In this document: one piece after another, positions 20,482-28,262 of the stretch
Numbering within the stretch: the stretch's first letter is position 1
How the letters are laid out: every line of letters begins with the position of its first letter
IMG/VR virus record: IMGVR_UViG_3300044645_000552
Coordinates: 1 to 45,228 of that record
Reading direction: 5' to 3' (one strand)
Length of the DNA: 45,228 nt
Source: a virus
Notes under the pieces: model-generated
The model's input: the letters and a program-made list of their open reading frames with translations, nothing else
Database searches by the model: none
Told to the model about the DNA's origin: nothing
Position numbers and translations under genes: made by a program

Positions 20482-20512
20482 CAAATTTAATAGGAAGAAT
20501 TAGAATTTCCAA
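20482..20512 (-). promoter_or_regulatory. Candidate Bacteroidota promoter for the cargo/RNA polymerase cluster
   Basis: Read on the minus strand, TTG (20512-20510) is followed after 20 bases by TAAATTTG (20489-20482). This matches the TTG-N17-23-TAnnTTTG consensus of Bacteroidota sigma factors. It sits in the 86-base gap before the 868-aa gene. The predicted leader would be only about 10 bases, which is a weakness. Confidence 0.42.
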
Positions 20513-20539
20513 GAGATCTAACAAATTTTGGTAAATCGC

Positions 20540-20558
20540 TATAACTGAATCAGTTATA
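20540..20558. repeat. 19-base perfect palindrome (9+1+9) overlapping a stop codon
   Basis: TATAACTGA-A-TCAGTTATA is a perfect inverted repeat with a one-base centre. It covers the TAA stop (20556-20554) of the 1,181-aa gene and lies upstream of the candidate promoter at 20482-20512. It could be a dimeric operator or a weak hairpin. On the minus strand no T-run follows, so it is not an intrinsic terminator for the genes present. Confidence 0.5.
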
Positions 20559-23500
20559 TATTTTTTAAAGCTTTTACAATAGAGCTGTTTCTTTCCTCAA
20601 TCTTCTTTCCGTTTTTTGCAGTTTTTGAAGATGTTGTAGAACCAACTGTAGGGATAGAAAACTGAGCAAGCTGGAAGTTCTGAGCTCTGAAGTTAGGATC
20701 GTAGCGGTAGTTATACAAGTTCTCATAAACTTGTAAAGTTCTGTTATCCAACTTGTTCTGAGCAATTTTGCTAGCCATAGAGTTGAGAGCAGCCTGTGTG
20801 GTAGCCTTTGTTTTGGACAAAGCTGTAGCTTGTCTTTCGTATTGCTTATCTAGAATACCCAGGTTAGTTAGATCATACTGGTTGAGTAGATTTCTGTTCT
20901 GCTCATACACACGTTGTTTCTCAGCCTGATTCAGTCTGAATTGCTCACCCAACACTCTTTGGTTTGCTCCATATTCTTGAGCAGCAAAGGCAGATTGAGC
21001 AGCTGGGTTGTATCCAACCATTTGCTGTTGTCTTCTTAGAGTAGCTCTGTTCTCGTTTAGAATATCTTGGAGAGAAATGTCAATAGGAGTGGCAAGTCTA
21101 GGCTGGAGTTTCTGAGCCCATACGGGTTCCACCTGATTCTGAGACATTGCAAACATCTCACCAATCAGCTGGTTTGGATCAAGTTGCTCTATGTCAGTGG
21201 GTCTGAGATATTGCATAGCTTGACCTAACAAGCTGTTAATCAATGAAGTGTCGTTTTTCTTAACAGGAGGAGTGACAGTTTTCAGAATATTTGGAGCAGG
21301 ACCTGTAAGTCTTGGAACTACAGGCTTAAGTTCAGGGAATCCTTTGTATGCCTTACCCAAATCCAAAGGTCCTAATTTATCCTCATCATACAACGCTTTG
21401 GCACTAACTGTCTGTTGACCAAGATCACCATCCACCTGTATGTCACTTTTTACACCAAGTTTCTTTGCCTCTCTGTTATATGCTTTCTGGAAAGCTCTAA
21501 CGTCAGCATCGCTAGAAGGATCAAAACCAGCCCAGTCATACCAAGGATTTCTCCTCTTCAGAGCTTCAACATCCTGAATTGTTACACCTCCAAAGAGCTT
21601 AGTAGTAGGATCTTGTGCTTGACCTTTAGGAACATATCCCAATGCTTCAAGTCTTGTCAGTCTTCTTCCAACCTGAGCCTTAGGAACATTAGCTCCTCTC
21701 TTGGCTTGCATCACCTTACCCTTAGCCAGACTATCAGCATTGAGTCCCATCTCTTCAGCTGTGTCATTAATTGCGTTCTGAACAGCAGCAGCGTTTGTTT
21801 TGAAATCAGCGTATTGCTTAAGCTTCATGTTTGCACCTTTAATGTTTGCAGCTAAAGAGTTGAATTTCAGCATGTCAAATGGTGAGTTAGGATCTAGATT
21901 ATCTAGCTTTTCAGAGCTCTTGTCGATAATCTTATTTTGTCTTTGCTCTTTCTTAGCAAGATCTTTTACGTAGGTTTTGAACTTCTTACCCTTAGCTTTA
22001 GGATCACCAATCTCACCTAAGAACTGATTAGGGATCTTCAGGTTACCATACACTACCATGCTGTTCTCACCATCCCCATTAGGAAGCTCTACAGCAGGCT
22101 CATTTCTTTCCACCTCTACATCAGCATCAGCCTTTGTTCCATATTCAGCATAGTCTGTGTAAGAATCAGGAGCACCATATTTTACACCAATACCTGTACG
22201 TCCTTTTCCATCACTCTCATCATGAGACTGACCTCTAAACATAATAGTTTGTCCTGTAGAAGGCATGTAGGGATTGTGAGAAATAGGCTCAGCATATCCA
22301 CCCCATGTGGTTTCAAGTTGTCCACCAAGAGCCATGTTTGTGAGAAGTTTCTCATCATCACTAATGAAGTTATCTCTGAGATTTCTAATCTCTCCACCAG
22401 CTCTAAGCATGTCTGCATCTTTTGGTGGTCTGAGTAAATCACTCACCTTGTGATCTCCAAAATGTGTAATCACCTGGGGCTGCCATGTATGACTAATCCA
22501 TTCATACTCAGAGGTTTGTCCTCCGTTCTCTTGTTGAACAGGAACAGGTTGTGGTAGGGTAAATGTTCTGGAAGGGAATCCTTCTTTCCATGCATCATAG
22601 TATCCCTGTCCACCTCCAAATCCTTTTTGCATTGTCTGCATTAATTGAGGAAGTGTAAGAGCATCGTAGTTAACACTTGGGTCAACCTTTCCTAAAACAT
22701 TTCTCATGAAATATTGTGGGTTTCTCTTAACCTTATTGAACTCTTTATTAGCAAGTGTATAAAGAAGTCTATCCTTAGCCAGCTCAGGATTCTGTGCAGC
22801 AAATGCTTGATATGCAGCTTCAAATTCCTTCTTCTTAATTTTATCTCCATATCCTGTAAGACCCTCATCTAAATAATCAGCCATTTCCCTAGCACTCTGT
22901 CTAGCAGCCTGTCTTTCAGCAGCTGCCACTTCCTTATCCCATGCAGCATTTGCTCTAGCATCAACTTTACTCTGTGCTCTATCAGCTTTATTTCTAGCTT
23001 CTTCAGCTTCACACTTACCATTCTTTTTAGTAAGATCTCCAGGTTGTGCTTTTGGAACAAACCCACCACGTCTTAAACCAAACATATCTTGAAACTGAAC
23101 ACCAGCTTGCGAAGCTGCGATTCTGCCCATATTTTCGGAAGACTGTTTGTTATATTCTCTGATCTGTTTCTCACTTGTATCAACCATGTCACCAATCAAG
23201 GTTCCTGCAAACTTTCCAATCATTCCACCAACAGGACCTCCAATAACCATACCAGCAGCCTGACCAATTCCTCCACCAATCTTTGAACCAGCATCGGGCT
23301 CACCAGTAATAGCACCACTAATTGTTTGAAGAAAATCTCCTCCGCCACCACCCATAAATTGACCAAAGTTCCCATCATTAAGTGCTGCTTTCAAACCACC
23401 TCCAGCTTTGAATTGCTTCACCTTACTACTATCACTCAGGGGCTCATATCCCATATCTGAGTAGATGGTGTTGGGAGCAAAGGTGTTCATAATCTCTGTG

Positions 23501-24099
23501 GGGTTGCCACCAATCTGATTGATTACAGCACCATCTTCAGCAAGAACATTTGTTCCTACACCATAAGAAGGGAACATTTGTTCTGGTTGATATACAACAT
23601 CTTCGTGTCTAACATATTGATTCTGAATGGGTTGCATAGGAACAGACTCTGCAGCCTGAGCTTGTACACCTGTCAGCTCTTTATTTTGTCTAGCTTTTCT
23701 AACAGCTTGTCTCTGACCCTTAATCATTGACGCTCCTTGAATAATATCCAATGCAGGCTCTATATATGAAGTAGCACCTACACCCTTGGCACCTACAGCA
23801 GACTTACTTTTCAACGCAGAACCTGGGACATTAACAGGCTTCATCATTGCATCGATGTCAGGAGCTTGGGCAAGGGGAAAGTCAGTCATCAACTGTTGAC
23901 TCATCTCTCTTCCACTAGGAAGAGTTCTTGTACCTGCCTGAGCTTTATCCACCTTATTTTCACGCATGGCTTTTTTAAATTCTTTACCATGAGCTTTCAT
24001 AAATGATGCTTCATCAGGGAACTTCTTGTAGAATTCCTTCTCAGATTTAACACCAGCGATTTTGAGCATTTGTGCTTTCATATTATTTATATTTATCAA
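20554..24099 (-). CDS. Internal virion protein with glycine-zipper segment and peptidoglycan-binding-like domain
   Basis: A 1,181-aa cargo-type protein whose start overlaps the end of the preceding gene by 17 bases. The N terminus (EFYKKFPDEASFMKAHGKEF) leads into a low-complexity region. Residues about 255-305 form a Gly-rich hydrophobic glycine zipper (GGGIGQAAGMVIGGPVGG), suited to membrane insertion. Around 610-690 is a conserved-looking module (GQSHDESDGKG with H626, then DVEVERNEPAVE and MVVYGNLKIP) of a kind I recall from Bacteroidota phages; its role is unknown. Residues about 850-895 fit a peptidoglycan-binding_1 repeat (D866-VRAFQKAY ... QVDGDLGQQTVSA). Residues 960-1160 are helical and Gln/Asn-rich. 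Three KAQxG motifs (KAQAG, KAQPG, KAQVG) mark segment boundaries. I infer a role in envelope penetration together with the 1,099-aa protein. Confidence 0.8.
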   Translation of the reverse strand: MININNMKAQMLKIAGVKSEKEFYKKFPDEASFMKAHGKEFKKAMRENKVDKAQAGTRTLPSGREMSQQLMTDFPLAQAPDIDAMMKPVNVPGSALKSKSAVGAKGVGATSYIEPALDIIQGASMIKGQRQAVRKARQNKELTGVQAQAAESVPMQPIQNQYVRHEDVVYQPEQMFPSYGVGTNVLAEDGAVINQIGGNPTEIMNTFAPNTIYSDMGYEPLSDSSKVKQFKAGGGLKAALNDGNFGQFMGGGGGDFLQTISGAITGEPDAGSKIGGGIGQAAGMVIGGPVGGMIGKFAGTLIGDMVDTSEKQIREYNKQSSENMGRIAASQAGVQFQDMFGLRRGGFVPKAQPGDLTKKNGKCEAEEARNKADRAQSKVDARANAAWDKEVAAAERQAARQSAREMADYLDEGLTGYGDKIKKKEFEAAYQAFAAQNPELAKDRLLYTLANKEFNKVKRNPQYFMRNVLGKVDPSVNYDALTLPQLMQTMQKGFGGGQGYYDAWKEGFPSRTFTLPQPVPVQQENGGQTSEYEWISHTWQPQVITHFGDHKVSDLLRPPKDADMLRAGGEIRNLRDNFISDDEKLLTNMALGGQLETTWGGYAEPISHNPYMPSTGQTIMFRGQSHDESDGKGRTGIGVKYGAPDSYTDYAEYGTKADADVEVERNEPAVELPNGDGENSMVVYGNLKIPNQFLGEIGDPKAKGKKFKTYVKDLAKKEQRQNKIIDKSSEKLDNLDPNSPFDMLKFNSLAANIKGANMKLKQYADFKTNAAAVQNAINDTAEEMGLNADSLAKGKVMQAKRGANVPKAQVGRRLTRLEALGYVPKGQAQDPTTKLFGGVTIQDVEALKRRNPWYDWAGFDPSSDADVRAFQKAYNREAKKLGVKSDIQVDGDLGQQTVSAKALYDEDKLGPLDLGKAYKGFPELKPVVPRLTGPAPNILKTVTPPVKKNDTSLINSLLGQAMQYLRPTDIEQLDPNQLIGEMFAMSQNQVEPVWAQKLQPRLATPIDISLQDILNENRATLRRQQQMVGYNPAAQSAFAAQEYGANQRVLGEQFRLNQAEKQRVYEQNRNLLNQYDLTNLGILDKQYERQATALSKTKATTQAALNSMASKIAQNKLDNRTLQVYENLYNYRYDPNFRAQNFQLAQFSIPTVGSTTSSKTAKNGKKIEERNSSIVKALKNI

Positions 24100-27000
24100 G
24101 CCATTTACCAGACTTGGCTTTTGGTTTATTATAGTTGGTAAAATTAAGTAAGTTGTCTAGTTTTTCCAAGGGATACTCGTCAGCTCTATTTACACTTTTG
24201 CCATTCTCTGCTCTGAAATGTTCTCTTGGATATTCCACCACCTTGGTTCCATCAAATGTATAGTTCTTACCAGGATACATCATTTTAGTATCTCCTGTGT
24301 CAGACACTCCGAGCAATGGTTCTAACACCCCTTCCATGGTGATTTTATTAGAATTAATTTCAACAGGCTTTCCCCAGTTCTGAGGATTCCAATAGCCCAT
24401 ATCATCTTTCACCACACCACCATCTTCAAAATTTTTTCTATTAATATAATCACCTTCTTGATTAATAAATGATAAACCAGGCAGTGCTCTATTAACATAA
24501 CCAGTGTTACCTTTCCACTCATTAGCTATGCTTTTGGGAATTCTCCCAAGAGGGTTTCCTTTAACTGCCACTACTGTTGGCATTTCATAGTAGGGATTAT
24601 TCCTAAACCCACTAGATGTATTTTGAATGATAGTTTTGGGAAAGTTGAGATTTGTTGCTCTGTTGACTGCCTCAATTCCTTTATCTAATGTAGGTTTATA
24701 GTTTTGTAAGAATTTAAGATAAAGTTCTTGTAAAAGAGGATCTTTGGTAGATCGTATTTTTGAAAGGATCTCACGCTGAGTCCAACTACTAGAAATACCT
24801 TGTTTTTCAACTTCTGCTGCTCTATCAAGCATACCAGCTTCCCTAAGTGCGACTATCCTATCAGCATGTTCTTTTGCAATATCAGGATATAGATTTCTTA
24901 CTTCTTCAGGAAGTGCTTCAGCTATACGTTTTCCTTGTGTGCCCATCATATTTACATCTTGAAATGTTCCAGGTCTAACAAGTGTAAATCCTTTATCAGT
25001 TGATCTTGCTGCTTGATTCCAAAACAAAGGGGCACTATTCTTACTCATACTTAAATCAAGAGTCATCGCACTTCTTGGAAGATCTCTAGCCTCTGTCAAC
25101 ATTGCATTCTTAACAGCATCAGGAGTCATATCAAAGTAACTGTGACTTGTAATATCTCCTGGAATGCGAGCTTTTAATGCTCCTGTATTGAGTGCATTTA
25201 TAAGTCTTGTTCTAGTGGGTAAGTCAGCAGTAGCTCTCCATGCTTTTGCAGTGCTTGTCATAACTGGATCTAATGTCTTAATTCCAGCACGCATTCCACT
25301 AACTAACGGTAAAGCCCCTAGTGCATGAGCTGCTGCTGGAATAATTCCTCTAGCAGCATTTTCAAAATCCTCCATGGTAACATTTTTACCAAGAGGGAAA
25401 AGAGGGGACACTATGCGATTAACATCTGATACAAAATCAATTCCAGAATCAACCATCTCAAGAGGATTAATCATGTTCACAACAGTATTAAGCCCGCTTG
25501 ATCTACTTTCACCTTTTGAGAAGTTTTCAGGAATTCTTTCTCCTCTCACTGTATATCCAAAAGCTTCTACAGGATTTGTAAGAATCTCCCAAGCTCTTGA
25601 TCCTGTAGACTGAGGTGTAGCAGGTCTAATTTCTCCTTGTCTTTCTATAGCTTCTCTAGAGGCTTTTTGTTTTCTTGCTTCATCCTCTTGCTTTTTTGCT
25701 ACAGCTTTTTGAGCTGCCACAACTCTTCTATTTTGTTCTATTTGAGCAATCTGTGATTGTGTAGGGATGCCAGACTGTGTAGCCAAATCTCCCATCATAG
25801 GACCAGTGGAATATCTTTGTGTAAGAAATCCTGTCTGAGCTTGGGGAACCTCGTCATCAAACTTATCCAGCCATCCTCCGTTCTTACTGATGGTCTTTGG
25901 TTTCCAATCTAGCCCTTGTTGATAGAAAGACATCTCTGCTCCATTCTGAGCACTAGGGAGTGTCTTCTTAGCATAGGGACCTTCTGAAGGAGCAGCTCCA
26001 GCTGTGCGTGCGTATGTAAATCCTACAGAACCAGGAAGACTTCCTCCCATGGCGTACATAGGAACAGTCTGATCAGCACCAGCCATAGGAGGTTGAAGAT
26101 TACCACCATCAGCAAATCTTACAGCCCTATTCCATTCAGGTTTTTGTTCTTCAGCTTTTCTAACAGATTTTATAAGGGTACTAAGTTTTCCTACATCACC
26201 CTTAGATCTTTGTGGTGTCGTTGGAAAATTTTCAACCCACTCAAACCCTTTTGCAGGTTTACCCATAGATTTAGGAGGATTATCTCTATTTCCTTCACGT
26301 TGTTCATAACTTCCATCAGGAAATTTCTTTAACCAACCTGTGTATGGTTTAGAAAGAATTGGAATTTCTGTTTGTTTTCTATGAAAGAAATCATCAAATT
26401 GATCATCTCTTAACATAGATGGTGCAGGTTGATTATAATGCGCAATCCATTGATTGCGAAAATTATTAACATATTCTCTAGAATAAGGAGTTACAGGATA
26501 AACACCACCCTCCTGATATTTATCTAGCCAATTGTTTTCTGTAAGTTCACCACCATCTCTCCAAGCTCCACCCCATGCAGGATTGAAATTAAATCCTTTG
26601 TCTGTGAGTCCTCCCATTGTTCCCTCAATAGCCCCACCATCTTGTTTCTTCTTTGGAGTTTTCTTTACTTCTTTATATCCTCTAAGCCAGTCTTTTTTGT
26701 AAAGTTTTAGTCCTGGATCTTCAATTTTTATTTTTCCTTTTGGTGTACCCACTTCATGTCCTAATATATCCCACGTATCAAAAGGTGTACCCCCAGTATA
26801 TTCAAGCATGTACTTTCCCTTGTAATTTTCTATGGGCTTTCCAACAGAGAAATATGGATCTGGGTAGTGCGTGATATTTCTTCTTTTGTATTCTTCCAAA
26901 ACTTTTGGATCAAGGGGTTTTGATCTAACAACGCCACTGGTACGCAAATCTTCAACTCCTTCTACATCACCAATTTTTCTATAATAAGCACCAGGTTTTG

Positions 27001-27382
27001 ATTTAAATCTTGGATCAAGTTTTCCAAGTACACCAAGTCTCTTAGCAGAACCAAGTCCCATCAAACCTAGAGGATCTAAAACAACATCTGTCAGAAAAGC
27101 TCCAGCTGCATTCTGAATACCCATTGCCTCAGAAGGAGTTTGGTATTTTCCTGTAATCATTTGTGTTGCAGCTTTTTGTGGAGCTGATAACACCTCAGAA
27201 AGGTTCTCTGCTAGGTTGGGATGGAAGCCTGTAAGTATTGTTCCAATCTGTGCTTTGTAGGGCTCAGCACCTCCAGCAATAGCACCAAAGAATCTCCTTT
27301 GCTTATCTGTAAGAGGCTGTCCGTGCACTTCCTTATCGTGCAGAATTTCTCTAGCTTTAGCCTTGGTGAGTTTCTTTGCCAT
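24083..27382 (-). CDS. Large virion cargo protein, 1,099 aa, with repeated WLDK(Y/F) and AQxG motifs
   Basis: It starts on a TAATG overlap with the 289-aa gene. The N terminus (KAREILHDKEVHGQPLTDKQ ... FFGAIAGG) is a module I recall from internal or minor virion proteins of Bacteroidota phages. Residues 125-220 form a globular domain (YYRKIGDVEGVEDLRTSGVV ... YFSVGKPI ... YMLEYTGG) of unknown function. The motif WLDK[YF] occurs three times, at W285, W504 and at the extreme C terminus (GKWLDKYK). AQxG occurs as KAQIG, SAQNG and QAQTG. Residues about 590-720 hold hydrophobic helices (NPLEMVDSGIDFVSDV, IIPAAAHALGALPLVSG) compatible with membrane association. I place it among the ejected cargo proteins by size, composition and position. 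No enzymatic assignment is made. Confidence 0.78.
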   Translation of the reverse strand: MAKKLTKAKAREILHDKEVHGQPLTDKQRRFFGAIAGGAEPYKAQIGTILTGFHPNLAENLSEVLSAPQKAATQMITGKYQTPSEAMGIQNAAGAFLTDVVLDPLGLMGLGSAKRLGVLGKLDPRFKSKPGAYYRKIGDVEGVEDLRTSGVVRSKPLDPKVLEEYKRRNITHYPDPYFSVGKPIENYKGKYMLEYTGGTPFDTWDILGHEVGTPKGKIKIEDPGLKLYKKDWLRGYKEVKKTPKKKQDGGAIEGTMGGLTDKGFNFNPAWGGAWRDGGELTENNWLDKYQEGGVYPVTPYSREYVNNFRNQWIAHYNQPAPSMLRDDQFDDFFHRKQTEIPILSKPYTGWLKKFPDGSYEQREGNRDNPPKSMGKPAKGFEWVENFPTTPQRSKGDVGKLSTLIKSVRKAEEQKPEWNRAVRFADGGNLQPPMAGADQTVPMYAMGGSLPGSVGFTYARTAGAAPSEGPYAKKTLPSAQNGAEMSFYQQGLDWKPKTISKNGGWLDKFDDEVPQAQTGFLTQRYSTGPMMGDLATQSGIPTQSQIAQIEQNRRVVAAQKAVAKKQEDEARKQKASREAIERQGEIRPATPQSTGSRAWEILTNPVEAFGYTVRGERIPENFSKGESRSSGLNTVVNMINPLEMVDSGIDFVSDVNRIVSPLFPLGKNVTMEDFENAARGIIPAAAHALGALPLVSGMRAGIKTLDPVMTSTAKAWRATADLPTRTRLINALNTGALKARIPGDITSHSYFDMTPDAVKNAMLTEARDLPRSAMTLDLSMSKNSAPLFWNQAARSTDKGFTLVRPGTFQDVNMMGTQGKRIAEALPEEVRNLYPDIAKEHADRIVALREAGMLDRAAEVEKQGISSSWTQREILSKIRSTKDPLLQELYLKFLQNYKPTLDKGIEAVNRATNLNFPKTIIQNTSSGFRNNPYYEMPTVVAVKGNPLGRIPKSIANEWKGNTGYVNRALPGLSFINQEGDYINRKNFEDGGVVKDDMGYWNPQNWGKPVEINSNKITMEGVLEPLLGVSDTGDTKMMYPGKNYTFDGTKVVEYPREHFRAENGKSVNRADEYPLEKLDNLLNFTNYNKPKAKSGKWLDKYK

Positions 27383-28251
27383 TATTTGTAAGAGATTTGA
27401 GCAGGTGTAACAATAAACTGGCTTACAAGGTGAGCATCAGAACGATTGTCAAGGATGTGTCTCACCTTCAACTCTTTAGCTCTCAGAGGTTCTTTTTTAA
27501 AGGATCTCTTGCCATAATCCATATTAGCCTGATTTACAATCTTGTCTATAGACAGAGATTCACAGGTGGTTAGGAACAGAGGTTCTGACTTGCTCTTAAC
27601 CAAAGACCAGAATGTGTTATACTGATAGAAATTATCACTCTTGGTGTAGGTGATAGTCTTGCTTTCAGTGTTGTAAATAGGATAGGTCAGGTATTTACTC
27701 AGGTTGTTGAGAGGTTTGGGAACCAGCTCAAGTACACCTGTAGATTGCTGACCATTGTACAGAACAGCCTTGTTGAACCATCTATCGTCTGTTTCAATTC
27801 TAGCATTATCATTCCACACACCAGTGGTGGATGCAAAGTATTTGTAAGCCTTTGTATAGTCCTTTACATTCTGAAGAATCTCATCGTTATATTGATAAGC
27901 AAACGGATATTCTATAATGTAAGGTTCAATATTTCCGTAATAGTAATTGTATATTTCTGGGTTGGTCAGATGTCTCCACAGACACGCATTTCTAGATATG
28001 GTGAATGTTGAGTTGGTTATTTGGTTGGGTGAAATAAATACATTTACAGAAAATGACCTACTAGTTTTGCATTTTCCTGTAGACTGAATAGTAATCACAT
28101 TAACAGCATCGTCCACTGTATAAACCACCCCATCAATAAGCTCTTGCAAAGTGACACCCGTAGCAAGAACATTCCCACGATCATCAGTGATGGTGAAAGG
28201 TCCCACTCTAGGAGAGGCTTTTGTAAGCTTTATGATTATTGTTTTAGACAT
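27382..28251 (-). CDS. Virion structural protein, 289 aa, N-terminal domain shared with the 218-aa protein
   Basis: Residues 1-72 (I-K-L-T-K-A ... GPF ... GVTLQEL ... STGKC) align by eye with residues 1-72 of the 218-aa protein encoded at 37521-38177, conserving LT-x-A, GPF, a GV-L-G pattern and a terminal G-x-C. This points to one beta-sandwich module used twice. The remainder (WRHLTNPEIYNYYYGNIEPY, then LKVRHILDNRSDAHLVSQF) is aromatic-rich and probably contacts other tail parts. The start is 11 bases after the muzzle gene and the stop overlaps the next start as TAATG, so it is translated with them. The likely role is a tail or muzzle accessory protein, inferred from position. Confidence 0.7.
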   Translation of the reverse strand: MSKTIIIKLTKASPRVGPFTITDDRGNVLATGVTLQELIDGVVYTVDDAVNVITIQSTGKCKTSRSFSVNVFISPNQITNSTFTISRNACLWRHLTNPEIYNYYYGNIEPYIIEYPFAYQYNDEILQNVKDYTKAYKYFASTTGVWNDNARIETDDRWFNKAVLYNGQQSTGVLELVPKPLNNLSKYLTYPIYNTESKTITYTKSDNFYQYNTFWSLVKSKSEPLFLTTCESLSIDKIVNQANMDYGKRSFKKEPLRAKELKVRHILDNRSDAHLVSQFIVTPAQISYK

Positions 28252-28262
28252 CTAATTATCGT

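Noticed and set aside
20540-20575. Terminator on the plus strand (palindrome followed by a T-run)
   Set aside because: There is no plus-strand gene to terminate, and the stem is A/T-rich and weak.
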